A stretch of 64,000 bases of DNA from Xiphias gladius (Eukaryota; Chordata; Actinopteri; Istiophoriformes; Xiphiidae), in the NCBI RefSeq assembly GCF_016859285.1, contig NC_053420.1, positions 24,968,045-25,032,044 on the forward strand, written 5' to 3'. Below the pieces are notes generated by a model, which was not told the DNA's origin, did not search any database, and worked only from the letters and a program-made list of their open reading frames with translations. Positions 51,518 to 62,633 of this stretch are shown in pieces (positions within the stretch are counted from its first letter, which is position 1; each line of letters begins with the position of its first letter). The translations under genes and the position numbers were made by a program.

Positions 51518-53977
51518 CCTGTATGCCCATAGGTGCTGTCAGCCAGTCCAGCCCCAGGGTTGGAATTTCTCCTCTCCCTCTCCTCCCTCCAAAGCTGTCT
51601 GACCTAAGCGCTCCCAGTGCCGATGAGACCAGGGGACAGGCTGTCAGACAGGGCAAAGCAGAGCTACAGTGACAAGCTTGTGTCCTGCCGTCGCCACAGA
51701 CATGTGTCCGGGCACGAGTCAGGGGCCGAGGACTGCGCTGATGCAGCACTCTGAAGAAGGCAACCTGTTGATGCTTTCAGGCAACATCTACATTATTTTG
51801 GACTTAAAGCGATAGCAGCTTTTTCCTGACTGCAGCAGTTATATGTTTGGTAGATTACGGAGGATTTGCGAAGAGGAATCTCTTCTGTTTTGTCAGGGAG
51901 AAAAGTAGAGTCCTTTCTTTTCCTGGTATTGTAAACATCCTGAGCATTGTTCACCGCATACGCAAGGTCTCTTCTTCTTTAAGATGAATTTAAAGAAAGA
52001 GTTCACTTTTGTGCTTAGAGTTAGATAAGAAGGTTGTTGCCACTCTCATATGTTTCATAGGTAAATACGAAGCTACAGCCAGGACACGGGTTGCTGAGCT
52101 TTAAAGTTGTTGGTAGGCAGATTTTGTTACCACTGGACAGAGCCAGGCTAACTGTTTCCCCCTGTTTCTAGTCTTCGTGCGGTTGCTGGCCACTGGTTCC
52201 AGCAACATATTTACCATACAGATATGAGAGTGTTATCAATCTTTTCATCTAACTTGACAAGAAAACATATTCGTGTATTTCCCAAAAATATTATATGTCG
52301 TTTAGCTCTGTTGCTGCCTTTATATTTCTAATCTATTTTACGTTTTTTCTTCATATTTGCAGACAATGTCGGAGAGATCAGACATGGTTTCTTCACACTA
52401 ATCACAAGTGCGGTTTTCCTCTCAGTGGCAGTCATAGTCGCTGAAATTTTCAGTATTTACTGAGACCGGCATCTCCCCTCTAATTGTCCCTCCTGCAGTC
52501 ACACTCTGCTGCAGTTCACCCCTCCGCTCCCACATTGGACTTGCACTCAGCTTTATTACAATGATGCCGATAAGGGGGGAACATGAGATTGCATGGTTTC
52601 TCAAAACAAGATTAACTTGATAAAAGAACCCGACAGCTTGCTTTTGCAGATCAATCTGTGGATCAGGACTGATTTAGAAAATGTACATGCCTGGTACAGT
52701 GGATATTTGGACGGTTGGTTCAATTAGCGTTCTGATAAAAGCAACAGTTTGCTTTATCTTTGTGTCAGTGGAATGAATCGTAACCCACAGAAATGAAAGT
52801 TAATTGGAATATAGAATGAAACACCATTGTTTACAGTTAAGATATCAACAATACCCTTTATTAATTGTGAGATATGTAATTGACTTTTCATAATGTTTCC
52901 ATGCTATGTTTTATTTCAATAGTCAATTTCAGCAGAGTCCAAAAAAAGGGAAATCCACCTCCTTATACATGTCACTTATAGCTCAATGTCTCCCCCTTTT
53001 GGCTGCCAACACTTGACCACTGTGTGACTGTAAAATGGGTCTCAAACTACAGTACGTGCCGCATTATACAACAGCAGGTAAACTCACTGACTTGCACACC
53101 CATCAGAAACTAGTCTGTGACATCCCCATGTGTTGTGTTTGATTGGAATCCAGCCTTACATGATGTCTGGCCTCCAGACTCCTGGTGTCAGGTATAAAAC
53201 TTTACCTGAGCTTGTATCTTATGTCCTGTCCTTCTGCTGTGTTTGCCAGCGGAGACGGAGCGAGGCCAGAGGCTCCCAGATGTGGACGCAGCGCAGCAGC
53301 TGAAGCTGAGAGAGAGACAGCGTTTCTTCGAGGAGGTCTTCCAGCATGATGTGGACGTCTACCTGTCCTCGGCGCACCTTTGCATCAGAGACTACAAGAG
53401 ACGTGAGTTGGACTGTTGGTATTTCCTTCAATACATGCACACTCGCATAAAGACGCGGATAATTTCTTATCTTCCTGTCTTCTTGCAGCCCCGATTGGCA
53501 GCATCTCATCTATGGAGGTGAATGTGGACTTGCTGGACCAGATGGAGCTGATTGAGATCTCTGACCAGGAGGCTTTAGATGTCTTCTTAAGCTCTGGAGG
53601 AGAAGAGGGAGTGCTGAACTCCCCACTGCCAGGTATGGCAACTGGAAATAGAACAGAGATTACAAGAGATTTAACAGCAAAATGGCATTCCTGACAATGT
53701 TTTCATCTGACTCACAGTCCAAGGAAACAACAACAACGAGGAAGTCATCAGTAAAGGACTGTTTCGACACGTCCTTGAGAGTCATGACGCCAAGTCCCGC
53801 ATGTCCTCCACATCTTCAAACTCCTCCTCCGACAGCCAGTCCACCAATACCAACGGGGGAGACACGCTTGTAGTCGGGTCAGACGATGAAGAAACACACA
53901 CCAGCACTGTCAAGAGGAGAGCTGCGCCTCCAGAGATACAGAAGGTGAAAACTCAGATTCCGTCATCGTCTTCCTAG
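41771..53977 (+). CDS. dbndd2: dysbindin domain-containing protein 2, complete
   Basis: Four exons: 41771-41813, 53250-53402, 53489-53632 and 53718-53977. They join in phase (1, 1, 1) to 199 aa. The short first exon gives MSSSSSNLHNKRLP. Exon 2 encodes a charged helix, LKLRERQRFFEEVFQ. Exon 3 encodes the family block PPIGSISSMEVNVD and an acidic ISDQEALDVFL. Exon 4 encodes a Ser-rich stretch and an acidic GSDDEE. The same blocks occur in human DBNDD2 (casein kinase 1 binding protein), which has PPIGSISSMEVNVD and DVFL. DBNDD1 lacks the exact block. DBNDD2 binds and inhibits casein kinase 1 delta/epsilon. The first exon is separated by an 11.4-kb intron, so another promoter and first exon are possible. 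A basic tail, VKRRAAPPEIQKVK, precedes the end. Poly-A signal at 54535. Confidence 0.9.
42550..42646. repeat. mixed (CA)n/(CACG)n microsatellite
   Basis: CA units interrupted by CG and CATA, ending in about ten pure CA units. The alternating purine-pyrimidine run is nearly unbroken. Confidence 0.92.
44960..45095. mobile_element. short hAT-type MITE
   Basis: Left end TAGAGTTGAAATGATCAG followed by CGATTAATCGACAG. Right end, in reverse complement, begins TAGGGCTGCAACTG and includes TTTTAATCGACTAAT. These are the ends of a very common fish MITE that pairs TAGGGCTGCAAC with a GTTTCAGCTCTA-type terminus. Only 136 bp remain, so the centre is deleted. A clear 8-bp target duplication was not seen. 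Confidence 0.6.
47760..47945. repeat. AT-rich tandem repeat, about 70-bp period
   Basis: Three imperfect units start near 47764, 47833 and 47904, each with TTATTTCTGTATT and TTTAGC/TTCAGC. It lies in dbndd2 intron 1, with more AT-rich sequence to the left (about 47630-47750). Confidence 0.6.
49194..49605 (+). repeat. purine-rich (GAAA/GACA)n low-complexity tract
   Basis: About 400 bases almost wholly of A and G with scattered C, built from AAAGA, GAAAGAC and GACAGA words. It makes long open frames of repeated Lys/Arg/Glu on plus and Ser/Phe/Leu on minus. These are composition artefacts, not genes. Confidence 0.85.
49780..50260 (-). mobile_element. LINE retrotransposon ORF2 fragment (Tx1/L1-like), decayed
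   Basis: On the minus strand the translation runs WRTLYKPPLTNGVGDLQWG, then after a frameshift VNVLGAVLNPNVPESCLFC. This is followed by a CCHC-type finger, C-x2-C-x7-H-x4-C, typical of the zf-RVT tail of non-LTR retrotransposons, and then GLAKMAVHLSRKEKK. A second frameshift and stops break the frame, and the last recognised piece is MIKTRLKVILNDFK. It is 5'-truncated, as LINE copies usually are. It lies antisense in dbndd2 intron 1. Confidence 0.75.
50297..50343. repeat. perfect 17-bp inverted repeat (hairpin)
   Basis: Arms at 50297-50313 and 50327-50343 are exact reverse complements (TCAGTTTTCCATTGTTT and its partner), with a 13-base T/A-rich loop. The hairpin sits just beyond the 5' edge of the LINE fragment. 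Confidence 0.85.
51448..51515. repeat. (CA)n microsatellite
   Basis: About 33 uninterrupted CA units in dbndd2 intron 1. Confidence 0.97.
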
Positions 53978-54534
53978 GACGCATCCTCCCCACAACACAT
54001 CTCCACCTGCAGCACAGTAACTGACACCTCGGAGAGGGGCGAAGAGTGGACTTTGTGATGCAAGCCATTGAAAGAGGCCTCTCAACTACGACTTTCTTCC
54101 ACACACTGGCTCTTATTGCTGCTTTCAACCTTTGCTTTGACTTATGAGTTGTAGGTTGGGCTCTGTGCGTGTTTTGGCGGGTATAGGGACAGTGAAGTGT
54201 AAATAAGGAGATTTCCAATGAATTATCACCTGTTTCCTTTCCTGTTTTGGCATGTTTGAAAGACAAGATTTATTCCGTTGTTACTGACCTCACAGGAGTT
54301 GTAGTTGTACAATGAATTTTGTACAGTATTAACCCATCCAAGACTGTAAAGCAAAGCCAGGAACAAAAAACTAATAATTGCATGAACTATGACTTCAGGT
54401 AAATTTGGTAAAAGGAGGTTTCTGAATCTTAAATGTGCTGTTTTTGAAAGCTACACACTGTCCTGGCAATGCAAACTCTCAGTTTTCTAGCTCTAATTTT
54501 AAATGAATCTCTAACAGGATTTCTTTGTTTTATC

Positions 54535-54540
54535 AATAAA
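54535..54540 (+). terminator. dbndd2: dbndd2 poly-A signal
   Basis: AATAAA about 560 bases after the dbndd2 stop, the first canonical signal on the plus strand. It implies a 3' UTR of roughly 0.58 kb. Confidence 0.6.
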
Positions 54541-55105
54541 GGAAAGAAAAATGTATTAATGTGTTCCTAAGAATCAACAAAACAGTTCCTGGTTATTTCG
54601 AGCTTCTTTGCAAAGTGTTGACAAGTGCTCAGCTGCTCCCAGACCGCAGTTAGAAAACCCTGAAACTATTTCAAGTTTGCAGAGCACTGAGACCATATTA
54701 AGTACGTTGAATCACAGGAATTAAATGTAGGAAAAGTGAAAAGATCAACTCACAGTAACAAACTGTTTTGCAAGATGGATGATTATTTAGCAAATACTAC
54801 ACATTGTAGATCTGTGACTGTAAAACAGTATTTCAAAAAGCCACATTCAATGAAAGCATTCTTCAATTCTATATAACCTCATGAGCAAACGGTGATATGC
54901 TTGAAGTTTGTAGATTGAAAATTGGTTGAATAAACAAGAATGCGCGCGCGCACACACGCACACACACACAAACTTTAACCTGTGATTATTAGATTCATGT
55001 GTGTGGGTGTTTGAAGCAGTGAGGGCAGGGTCTCATCTTCCTGCGCTCAAATGTCATAGAAGCCAGTCCTGAAACACTCGGAACTGGATGTACTGAACAA
55101 GCATC
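54541..55105. other. dbndd2-cadherin intergenic region
   Basis: Only about 0.56 kb separates the dbndd2 poly-A signal from the cadherin start. It contains a short (CG)n/(CA)n tract at 54942-54970. The cadherin promoter must lie here, but no TATA element was assigned. Confidence 0.5.
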
Positions 55106-58100
55106 ATGCTCTGCTTCCTCCTCCTGGTATGTAGCAACAATGACTTTAAATCTCTCTGTAATTACTTTAGTTTGAAATGAATGCTATCCCTTCAGTTTTA
55201 TACCTCAATTTTTGATTAAATCCAGTGTTACTTACAGAGGAATATTTCTTTTTCTTTACTTGATGAAGGAAAGCACGACACAATAATACCTTAAATTATG
55301 TAATAAGGTTGCAAGGTTTTGATTATCATCTATTAAAAAAACCAGCCACTTCTATTTTTTTTCACTTATTGTCATCTTCAAGCATTGCTGGTCTGTAAGT
55401 TCAAGGACATATTGTGCAGTTGTTTTGTATAAGTCGTTGTCTTCGCACAGTTTTTAAGTGAGTCAGAAAATAATTAATTGGTGTAAAATGGACCTCTTAT
55501 AAAGCATACACAATAGATAAAAATATTCTGTATGGTTATAACATAAGGTGTAAAGTGCAATGTGATACTGTTGTTTCTGAAATAATGAAAGTGTCCACAC
55601 TTCATAGAAAACTGGTTCACCCACTATGAGGACATTAAGTCAAGTCAGTTCCCGAGTATACAAATTACGTAATTTATCAGCCCATACCTACTGCCTCAAA
55701 CATTCCTACTTACAACATACTATGACTGTCCTAGAAAAGACTGCGACCTTCAGGTTTCGATTGGCTGTTTGTCTTTCAGGTTTATTATTTGTCAAGTGCA
55801 ACATGTTCAGAGCTGCTGAACCGTCACAGAAGGACTTGGATTATTGACTCCTTCACAATTGAGGAGGGGCATCCAGGACCCTTCCCTTACGTGCTGGGCA
55901 AGGTGAGAAGAACCAAAAAAGTGAAGAATCTGGTCAGACTTTGTTTCAACGAATAAATTGTTTCACCAGAAAAGGCTAGAATTCATTTTTAAACTCAATA
56001 CCAAATTTCATCAATCGATTAACCTGTTAATTATAACAGATATAGAAAATCTAAGTCTATCCAATCTAATCTAAATCAATTCTTTTAGCTGTCTTTATCC
56101 GTCTGTAATGAGCTTTATTTTGACACCTGCAATGATTTTCTTCAAACTTTATCATGTCTATCCAAAAATGGAGATCACAAGCTTTTCATCATGAAAATTT
56201 ATAACTGATGAATCCAAGTCTCAGACTCCTAAAAGCTGACTGTGAAGTGTCCGGTGCCGTGTTGTAGGTATATATTGAGCGGGACTATCGAGTATACTTT
56301 GATCTCTATGGGGAAGGAGTGGATGAGGAGCCAAAGGGAGTCCTCTCCATTCATAAAGAGTCTGGCACGGTGTCTGTCCACAGGGCTGTGGACTATGAGG
56401 AAAAGACAATGCTTAAGGTTAGACTTACCACCTACTACATACCCACATCTCATCTATATTGATGTAAAAGTCTAAACACTGATCAACACTGCACAGTCCG
56501 TCATATAGTTATTGGTATTATATATTTGGAGTGCACAGAAGAAGGAGACACAGTGGAGCTGTACAATATATTTTAATCTTTGTTTTACTCCATTTTATAT
56601 CACAATTACAATACCCAACAATGGATTCATATTTTTTCTTCATATTGTGACTAACTTTGAGTCATATCTTTCAATCCACAGCTGAAATTTGAGGCCAGAA
56701 AGACAGGGTCATCAATTGACACTAGATTAGGGATTGAGATTTTCATAAGGGACATCAATGACAACCCACCACGTTTTCAGAGGGATCTGTATGAAATCAG
56801 CATTGATGAGCAAAACACACAAGGTAGAGACTATAGTAAATATGCCTCTTCTTTTTTACTGTTTTTTTTCTCACAAAGTACGTCCCTTCCTACTTCTCTT
56901 TGTCATTTCCCGCAAGGCTCCCATCTCCTGACTGTAGTGGCCTACGACAGAGACCAGAGAGGGACACCCAACTCCACATTCCACTATGAAATCAAATCTG
57001 TGTCTCCAAACCCTCCAGACACTGAATTCTTCATTGATGAGTCTGGAACTGTTTCTTTCAAAGGATGTTTGGATCATGAGGCAAGAGCCTCTTTTTTTTT
57101 TTTTTTTAATATGCAAGAATCGCGTGTCATACAGCATACAGTACGAATTATAGTAGCATTTCCTGTTCGGCTAGTTCTTCACCTGTAACACAGGACATTT
57201 GCTGCAAACATGTACAGCATACTTGCTTTGAGCACTGTCTATTTACATGCCAAGTATTTTTAAAACACATTTATGAGCTGCAGGGTGAGTTTAAGAATTT
57301 TTTTTAAAAGTAATTTAATTCAGTATCTATATTAGTCTCAGCAACACTGAATTTGTTGCAAAAATTACATCATATATAACAGATTTATTTATAACAAAAA
57401 AGAGTATACCTGTAACAAATTAATTTTAATTTAGAAAACTACATTTTGTGCAAAATGATCAAGCTTCTTTACAAGGAAATGGATGCAGGATACACTTACC
57501 ATTATGGAAGAAAAATATGACTGGCTCAGTGGCCAGTTCTGTATGTAGAAAGGACACTATTGATATAATCTAATAATTTTCAATGGATTATATTAAGGTG
57601 GCTGAAATGTTCACAATACTGGTGGAGGCCAAAGACCACGGTGAAGTAGTCAGCCTGTCCAGTTCAACCACTGTTGTCATTCATGTCCAGGACGGCAACA
57701 ACCACCTCCCAACCATCAGCGGACAAACGGTAGGCACGGCCAGATTAGCCTCCAAGGAGGCCCCGGGGAAAAAATGTTGTTTTTTTGGGGACCCAAAACC
57801 CAACCAACAATTTTGACAATTGTTCCCAGTAAGTTGTATTTTAAGCAAAAATCCACTGTTGCCAGGTTTTCAGGTGTGAAAATATTTGAAAGCTTTCCTA
57901 GTTCTCGATTATAATAAGGTCAACATCTTACATTTTTGACTCTTGGTCAGACACAGGATGGAGGACGGAGATCCTGACATAGCTGATGTTGTCTTTCAGT
58001 GGTGCACATTTCTAACAAATTTGCAATCTAATTATGAATAACCAAATAATATGGAGTAAATCTGGCTTTCGGGGCTCCTGGGCAGTCGCCCACTTTGCCC

Positions 58101-61100
58101 CTTTGGTAATCCAGCCTTGATGGTAGGCAGCCATCTCAGTTTACAAACTCTCAACACCATCATGACCACACATTTAATCTTTTATGCTGATGTACAGTGC
58201 ATACAGCATTGTTAGACATCACATATAACTGCTCTCTTAAATGAACGGAAGAGGCCATGTTCTTTTTAAATTAATAATTTTTCAATTCAGGTTAAATGTA
58301 GGAGGTTTTTTTTTTTTTTTTACTTGTCTATTATAACTATCAATAGGGATTTGCATAATGACTTCACATTAACAGAATTTTTCAGTATCAATTCATAGGC
58401 CTAAGAAATATTCTATGTAATAACAGGATGTAAATGCTTTTGTCTTTAAATTCAGTATACAGATATATTTTTTTCACCTGTTTTTACACTTCCTTTTAAT
58501 CTGCTTGTCCATACTCCTGTGAAAAGTACACTGTATGTTCAGTTAGACAGTATGCAGCTATTTTCTTGCCATAACCAAAAGAATATTCAGCAACTAAGAT
58601 GAATGTCTAAATTCTTCAGGAATTTTTTCACATTGTTACTATCTTGGGAGTCATTTGCAGGGAAAATGTCCAAAATAAAAAAATCTATGAAAGGAAAACC
58701 TCAAGTTAATATATGACATATATACAATATTTTAATATATACAATAGATTTAATATAGATTTTCTTTGTTATTTTCTACACTATGCCAGTGTTTATCCAG
58801 GTAATTTTACACATTTATTTTGCCAATATGAGTCAATAAACAACAGTATAATCAACTCGAAGTAACCGTATGTAAAAAATATACAATTATTAACACATCC
58901 TGTGTACAGTAGCAGCTTGATTCTAGCAGTACTAACAGGTTTCTACATTTCGCTTTTTTCCCCTGACCTCTGCACCTTGTACTGAAACGACAGGGCACCG
59001 GCACAGTGAAGGAGGATGAGACTGGATCTTCTCCCCTGCGGCTGCATGTGACTGACAAAGACAACCCGAACAGCCCAGCATGGAGAGCCAGATACACCAT
59101 ACAGGGTGACCAGGGAGAGCACTTCAAGATTGAAACAGACCCAGACACCAATGATGGAATCCTGACAGTAGTAAAGGTAATGCTGTTTGGCTGCATGCTT
59201 TACATTAGAGTATCACCCACCTCGAGTCTGACATGAAATAACTACACGCATGTTTTGTCATAAAACATCTGCTTGATTTGAAGTTAATGTTTTCAAATGA
59301 AATGCTTTAATTGAGCTAGAAAATGCTTTAAGCATTGTACATATATAGTAAATTAACAATTTAACATAAGTGCTGTATAATTTCAGCCTTTGGACTTCGA
59401 GGAGGGAGCACAGAGGGAGCTGTCCATCTCTGTGGACAATGAGATGCCATATTTCCTCTGCGAAGTGAAGGAGAGGACGTCCTCAGGCCTCTGGATAGTT
59501 GATACCAGCACAGGGAATGGTCCTGGTGCAGGTCAACCTCACACTGTAAAAGTCATCATCAGCGTGGAGGACACCAATGACCCCCCAGTGTTTAGTGAGG
59601 CTGTCAAAGAGCCCACATTGCTGGAGAACGCACCCATTGGAACCTGGGTAGAGAAAGTGACTGCTGTTGATCCTGACTCCAGTCACGCAAGAGATTTTGT
59701 GTAAGTGGGATGTTAGTGTTGATGTATTTGAGCTTTTATGTGGGATCTTCTCCTAAGTAACCTCTTTTTTGTCCACAGGTACAAGGTAGGAAGTGATCCT
59801 GCTGGCTGGGTGACGGTGGATCCCCACACAGGCGACATCACAACAGTCAAAACACCAGACAGAGAATCTCCTCATGTCGTTAATGGAGTCTACACCATCT
59901 TACTGCATGCAGTGGATAATGGTAAGACTCAGGGTGTTGCGGATTGCACAGACAGAAACCAATTATTTCATATTCTCATGAGCGACGAAATGTTTCACTC
60001 ACGTTTCCACTGCTTTGTGATCCTATTTAAAAAAAAATAAATCTTGGACAGGAAATCCACCCCTGACAGGCACAGCCACACTGCGAATCTATGTGACTGA
60101 CCAGAATGACAACGTGCCACAGCCAATAGTGCACTACTTGGATGTGTGTGCGTCAGACAGCCCCACTACCACCAACATCACAGCCTTTGACCTGGACGAA
60201 AACCCCTTCGGAGGGCCTTTCACGTTTGAACTGCTGGGGGATGTCAAAGGAAAATGGAAACTGAATCCCTCAAATGGTAGACAAACCAACGCTACGTAGT
60301 TAAATATCACAGCAAAAAAAAAAAAAAAACCCAAAAAACCCCCAAAAAACCCCATTGAATTTTGTGATTATTTCACACAGGTTACACAGCTGGTCTGGTG
60401 AAGGAGCCCGGTGTGTACGCCGGACCCCACACAATAGATCTGAAGATCTCTGACATGCAGGGACAGTCTGGCGTTTACAACCTCAGTTTGACCGTGTGTG
60501 ACTGCTCTGGGGCGGCCAGCTGCCGAACCCGCCGAGACGCTGCCCCAAGGGCTGCCTCTGGTGCTATAGGCCTAGTGTTTGCCTCACTCTTTTTACTGCT
60601 GTGTAAGAAACTGCCTCGCTGCCTTTGTTAGTGCCAGAGTACACTGTAACATGCATTGTTACATATTACAGTTCTGACAACTCGCCGCAAGTCAAATTTT
60701 CTCGTCTGTGTGTCACTGACAGTCCTGCTGCTGATGGCAGTTGTCATCTCCCGCAGAAAAGAGTTCATCACTTTAGAGACAGCTTCATCGGGAGAAACCC
60801 TCCTCACATCAAACACTGAGAAACCGGGCACAGACTGCGAGGTCACAGCTCAGACACTTCTGCAAACAGACCTGTGACATGTTTTCATACAATAAGTAAC
60901 ATTTTTTCTTTTTTTAAAAAAAAGGTGCCTGATGGTGTCCTCGCAGTGTCCACTGATAAGAAGCACCACGATTCATCTAACTTGCAAGGTCTGCATGGTG
61001 GGATGCAACACAGTAATTTTTCAACTAGGGTGGGTACTAATGGAATTAAATAGACATCTTTTCACTGGTTAAACTGCGGAATTTGAAGTAGATCTGTGTA

Positions 61101-61949
61101 ACATTTTTTCAGAATTTTTTGTGGAACACCAAGCTGGTCTCACATGTATGAGCTTATTGTACTTTAATTCAGCAGTTTCTCACAGATGCTCGTGTCATTC
61201 TGTTCAACAGGATATGGAGCAGAAGACATCAGTTTACAGAGGGGAAAATCAGGTCCACTTACTCACTGACAACTGCAACCATGTAAATGTGCATCATTGA
61301 AGGAAAATCATGTGTCACAACTGTAAGTTCAAATATTTACTTTTATCTTTGCTCCCCTCTTGGTTTCAATCACACTTTCCTCCGATCTTAGATGACCTGG
61401 AATTCTTTTATAACCAGTCACTACAACCACATCCACCAGGTAGGGTTACAGTTGATTGGTTGTGCTTATCGTTACTTTGAGGCGGCTGCTGAAGAAACTT
61501 CTTTATGTGAACTTTGTCATTTACAGTTTGAGGACATGAGCATAATGAATTCCCTCAACCAAAGGAGCACGAGCTATGCGTCGGGTTTGCCTCTCCCCGC
61601 CCTGCTTTATTGGGTTGGTAGCGTACACAAAGTATTCTGTACAGTTTAAGGGCAGTGCTGTGACTTGTGTACTCATAAATGCGCGCAGGAGCCTGTCGCA
61701 GTCAAATCACTTTATGTACTTTGACTTTGATATTGTCCACAGAGGCTCTCCTCTCTCCGGGAGACAGAGGATGACCTGCTGGACTATCAACCTTACCTGT
61801 ACGCAGAGGAGGGGGACTCGGACAACGTCTCAGAGCTGGAGAACATCACCATTCCTGATGAAGATTCATTCCAGAAAGCACTAAAAGACTTGGGCCCCAA
61901 GTTCAACCAACTGGCTTCCATTTGCAAGCCACCACAGATACAAAAGTGA
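55106..61949 (+). CDS. cdh26: cadherin-26-like protein, essentially complete
   Basis: Exons: 55106-55126, 55780-55902, 56268-56417, 56682-56823, 56917-57080, 57598-57729, 58994-59176, 59387-59700, 59779-59921, 60052-60276, 60381-60602, 60723-60841, 60925-61029, 61211-61282, 61392-61439 and 61743-61949, giving about 789 aa. A signal peptide (1-16) and a short pro-piece ending RHRR precede TWIIDSF, with the conserved N-terminal Trp27. Calcium-binding linkers are DINDNPP (122), a degenerate DGNNHLP (232), DTNDPPV (367) and DQNDNVP (474). A Cys-rich proximal region, one membrane helix (about 593-615) and a catenin-type tail, DLLDYQPYLYAEEGDSD, follow. CDH26 is an epithelial adhesion cadherin. Odd points: the intron after 57080 is GC-AG; exon 12 could instead begin at 60673; exons 60925-61439 of the tail are the least certain, and an extra exon at 61527 may exist. 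Confidence 0.85.
57730..58993. other. cadherin intron 6
   Basis: A 1.26-kb intron between the exon ending at 57729 and the one starting at 58994, containing the hAT-like element right at its 5' edge and a poly-T run near 58305-58321. No other gene was seen. Confidence 0.7.
57735..58119. mobile_element. non-autonomous hAT-like element with 8-bp target duplication
   Basis: Left end CACGGCCAGATTAGCC and right end in reverse complement CAAGGCTGGATTACC are similar inverted termini. They are flanked by ACGGTAGG (57727-57734) and ATGGTAGG (58120-58127), a 7 of 8 match, as expected of a hAT 8-bp duplication. The 385-bp element has no transposase frame. The right part carries the phrase AAAGGGGCAAAGTGGGC in reverse complement, typical of a fish hAT family. 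It inserted at the exon 6 donor of the cadherin-26-like gene. Confidence 0.65.
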
Positions 61950-62633
61950 GCAGGGGAAAAGAAAAACACTGGACATTTGATTGACTGCACAGGCTGTTAT
62001 TCTGTTTAGTTTTAAAAAAAGTGAATGATGTTAATGTGCGTTATAAAAATCGTTGGGTGCAGTATGTTAAATTAGAATTTAGAGTTGCAGAAGAAAACCA
62101 GTCTGTTAATTACATTATTTAATAACAACTGCTACACATTTCGCCAGAGTTTTCATTTTACAAGAAGGGGGGGCAAAAAAAAAAAAAAAAAAAAAGTTCA
62201 GCTGTCAGTCCATTGAACTTTATGACAGTGCTCCAAGACTAATTTGGAGTTACATTTTTGCGATCAATTAGACATATTTAATACAGACATTTAGCAAAAA
62301 AATTAAATGCATGCCTGCTGGCCTGTTCAAAATTACACATTCCACATTGCACGCTTCTAAATTAACTACCGTTGAATAAATTTGTTTTTAGTGCACAGCT
62401 GCTGGATTAAAAATAAATTGCTCTCCCATTTCATATAAAGGGTCCAAAGTGATGGAGGAAAAAAAACAACAAAAAAACAAAAAAACAAAAACAAAAACCT
62501 AAACAAAAAAAAAAAAATCTCTGCTTCAAGTCCTTCAAAAAAGGGGGAAAATAGGGAGGTACTTTTTTAAATTAGTAGAAAACTACTCTATTATTTACAG
62601 AAAAGGGTAACAAAAAGACAAACAGAAAAGCCT
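61950..62633. other. convergent 3' ends of cdh26-like and lsm14b
   Basis: The two genes meet tail to tail across about 0.68 kb. AATAAA at 62375-62380 is a plausible cadherin poly-A signal on plus. On minus only ATTAAA variants (near 62277 and 62103) were seen for lsm14b, so the 3' UTRs may overlap. The stretch is A-rich, with runs near 62175 and 62460-62518. Confidence 0.45.

Larger units (their letters stand above)
41814..53249. other. dbndd2: dbndd2 intron 1 (11.4 kb)
   Basis: No second gene was recognised in this intron. It holds microsatellites at 42041-42066, 42550-42646 and 51448-51515, a hAT-type MITE at 44960, an AT-rich tandem repeat near 47760-47945, a 400-bp purine-rich tract at 49194-49605, a LINE fragment at about 49780-50260 and a perfect inverted repeat at 50297-50343. 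Confidence 0.6.
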
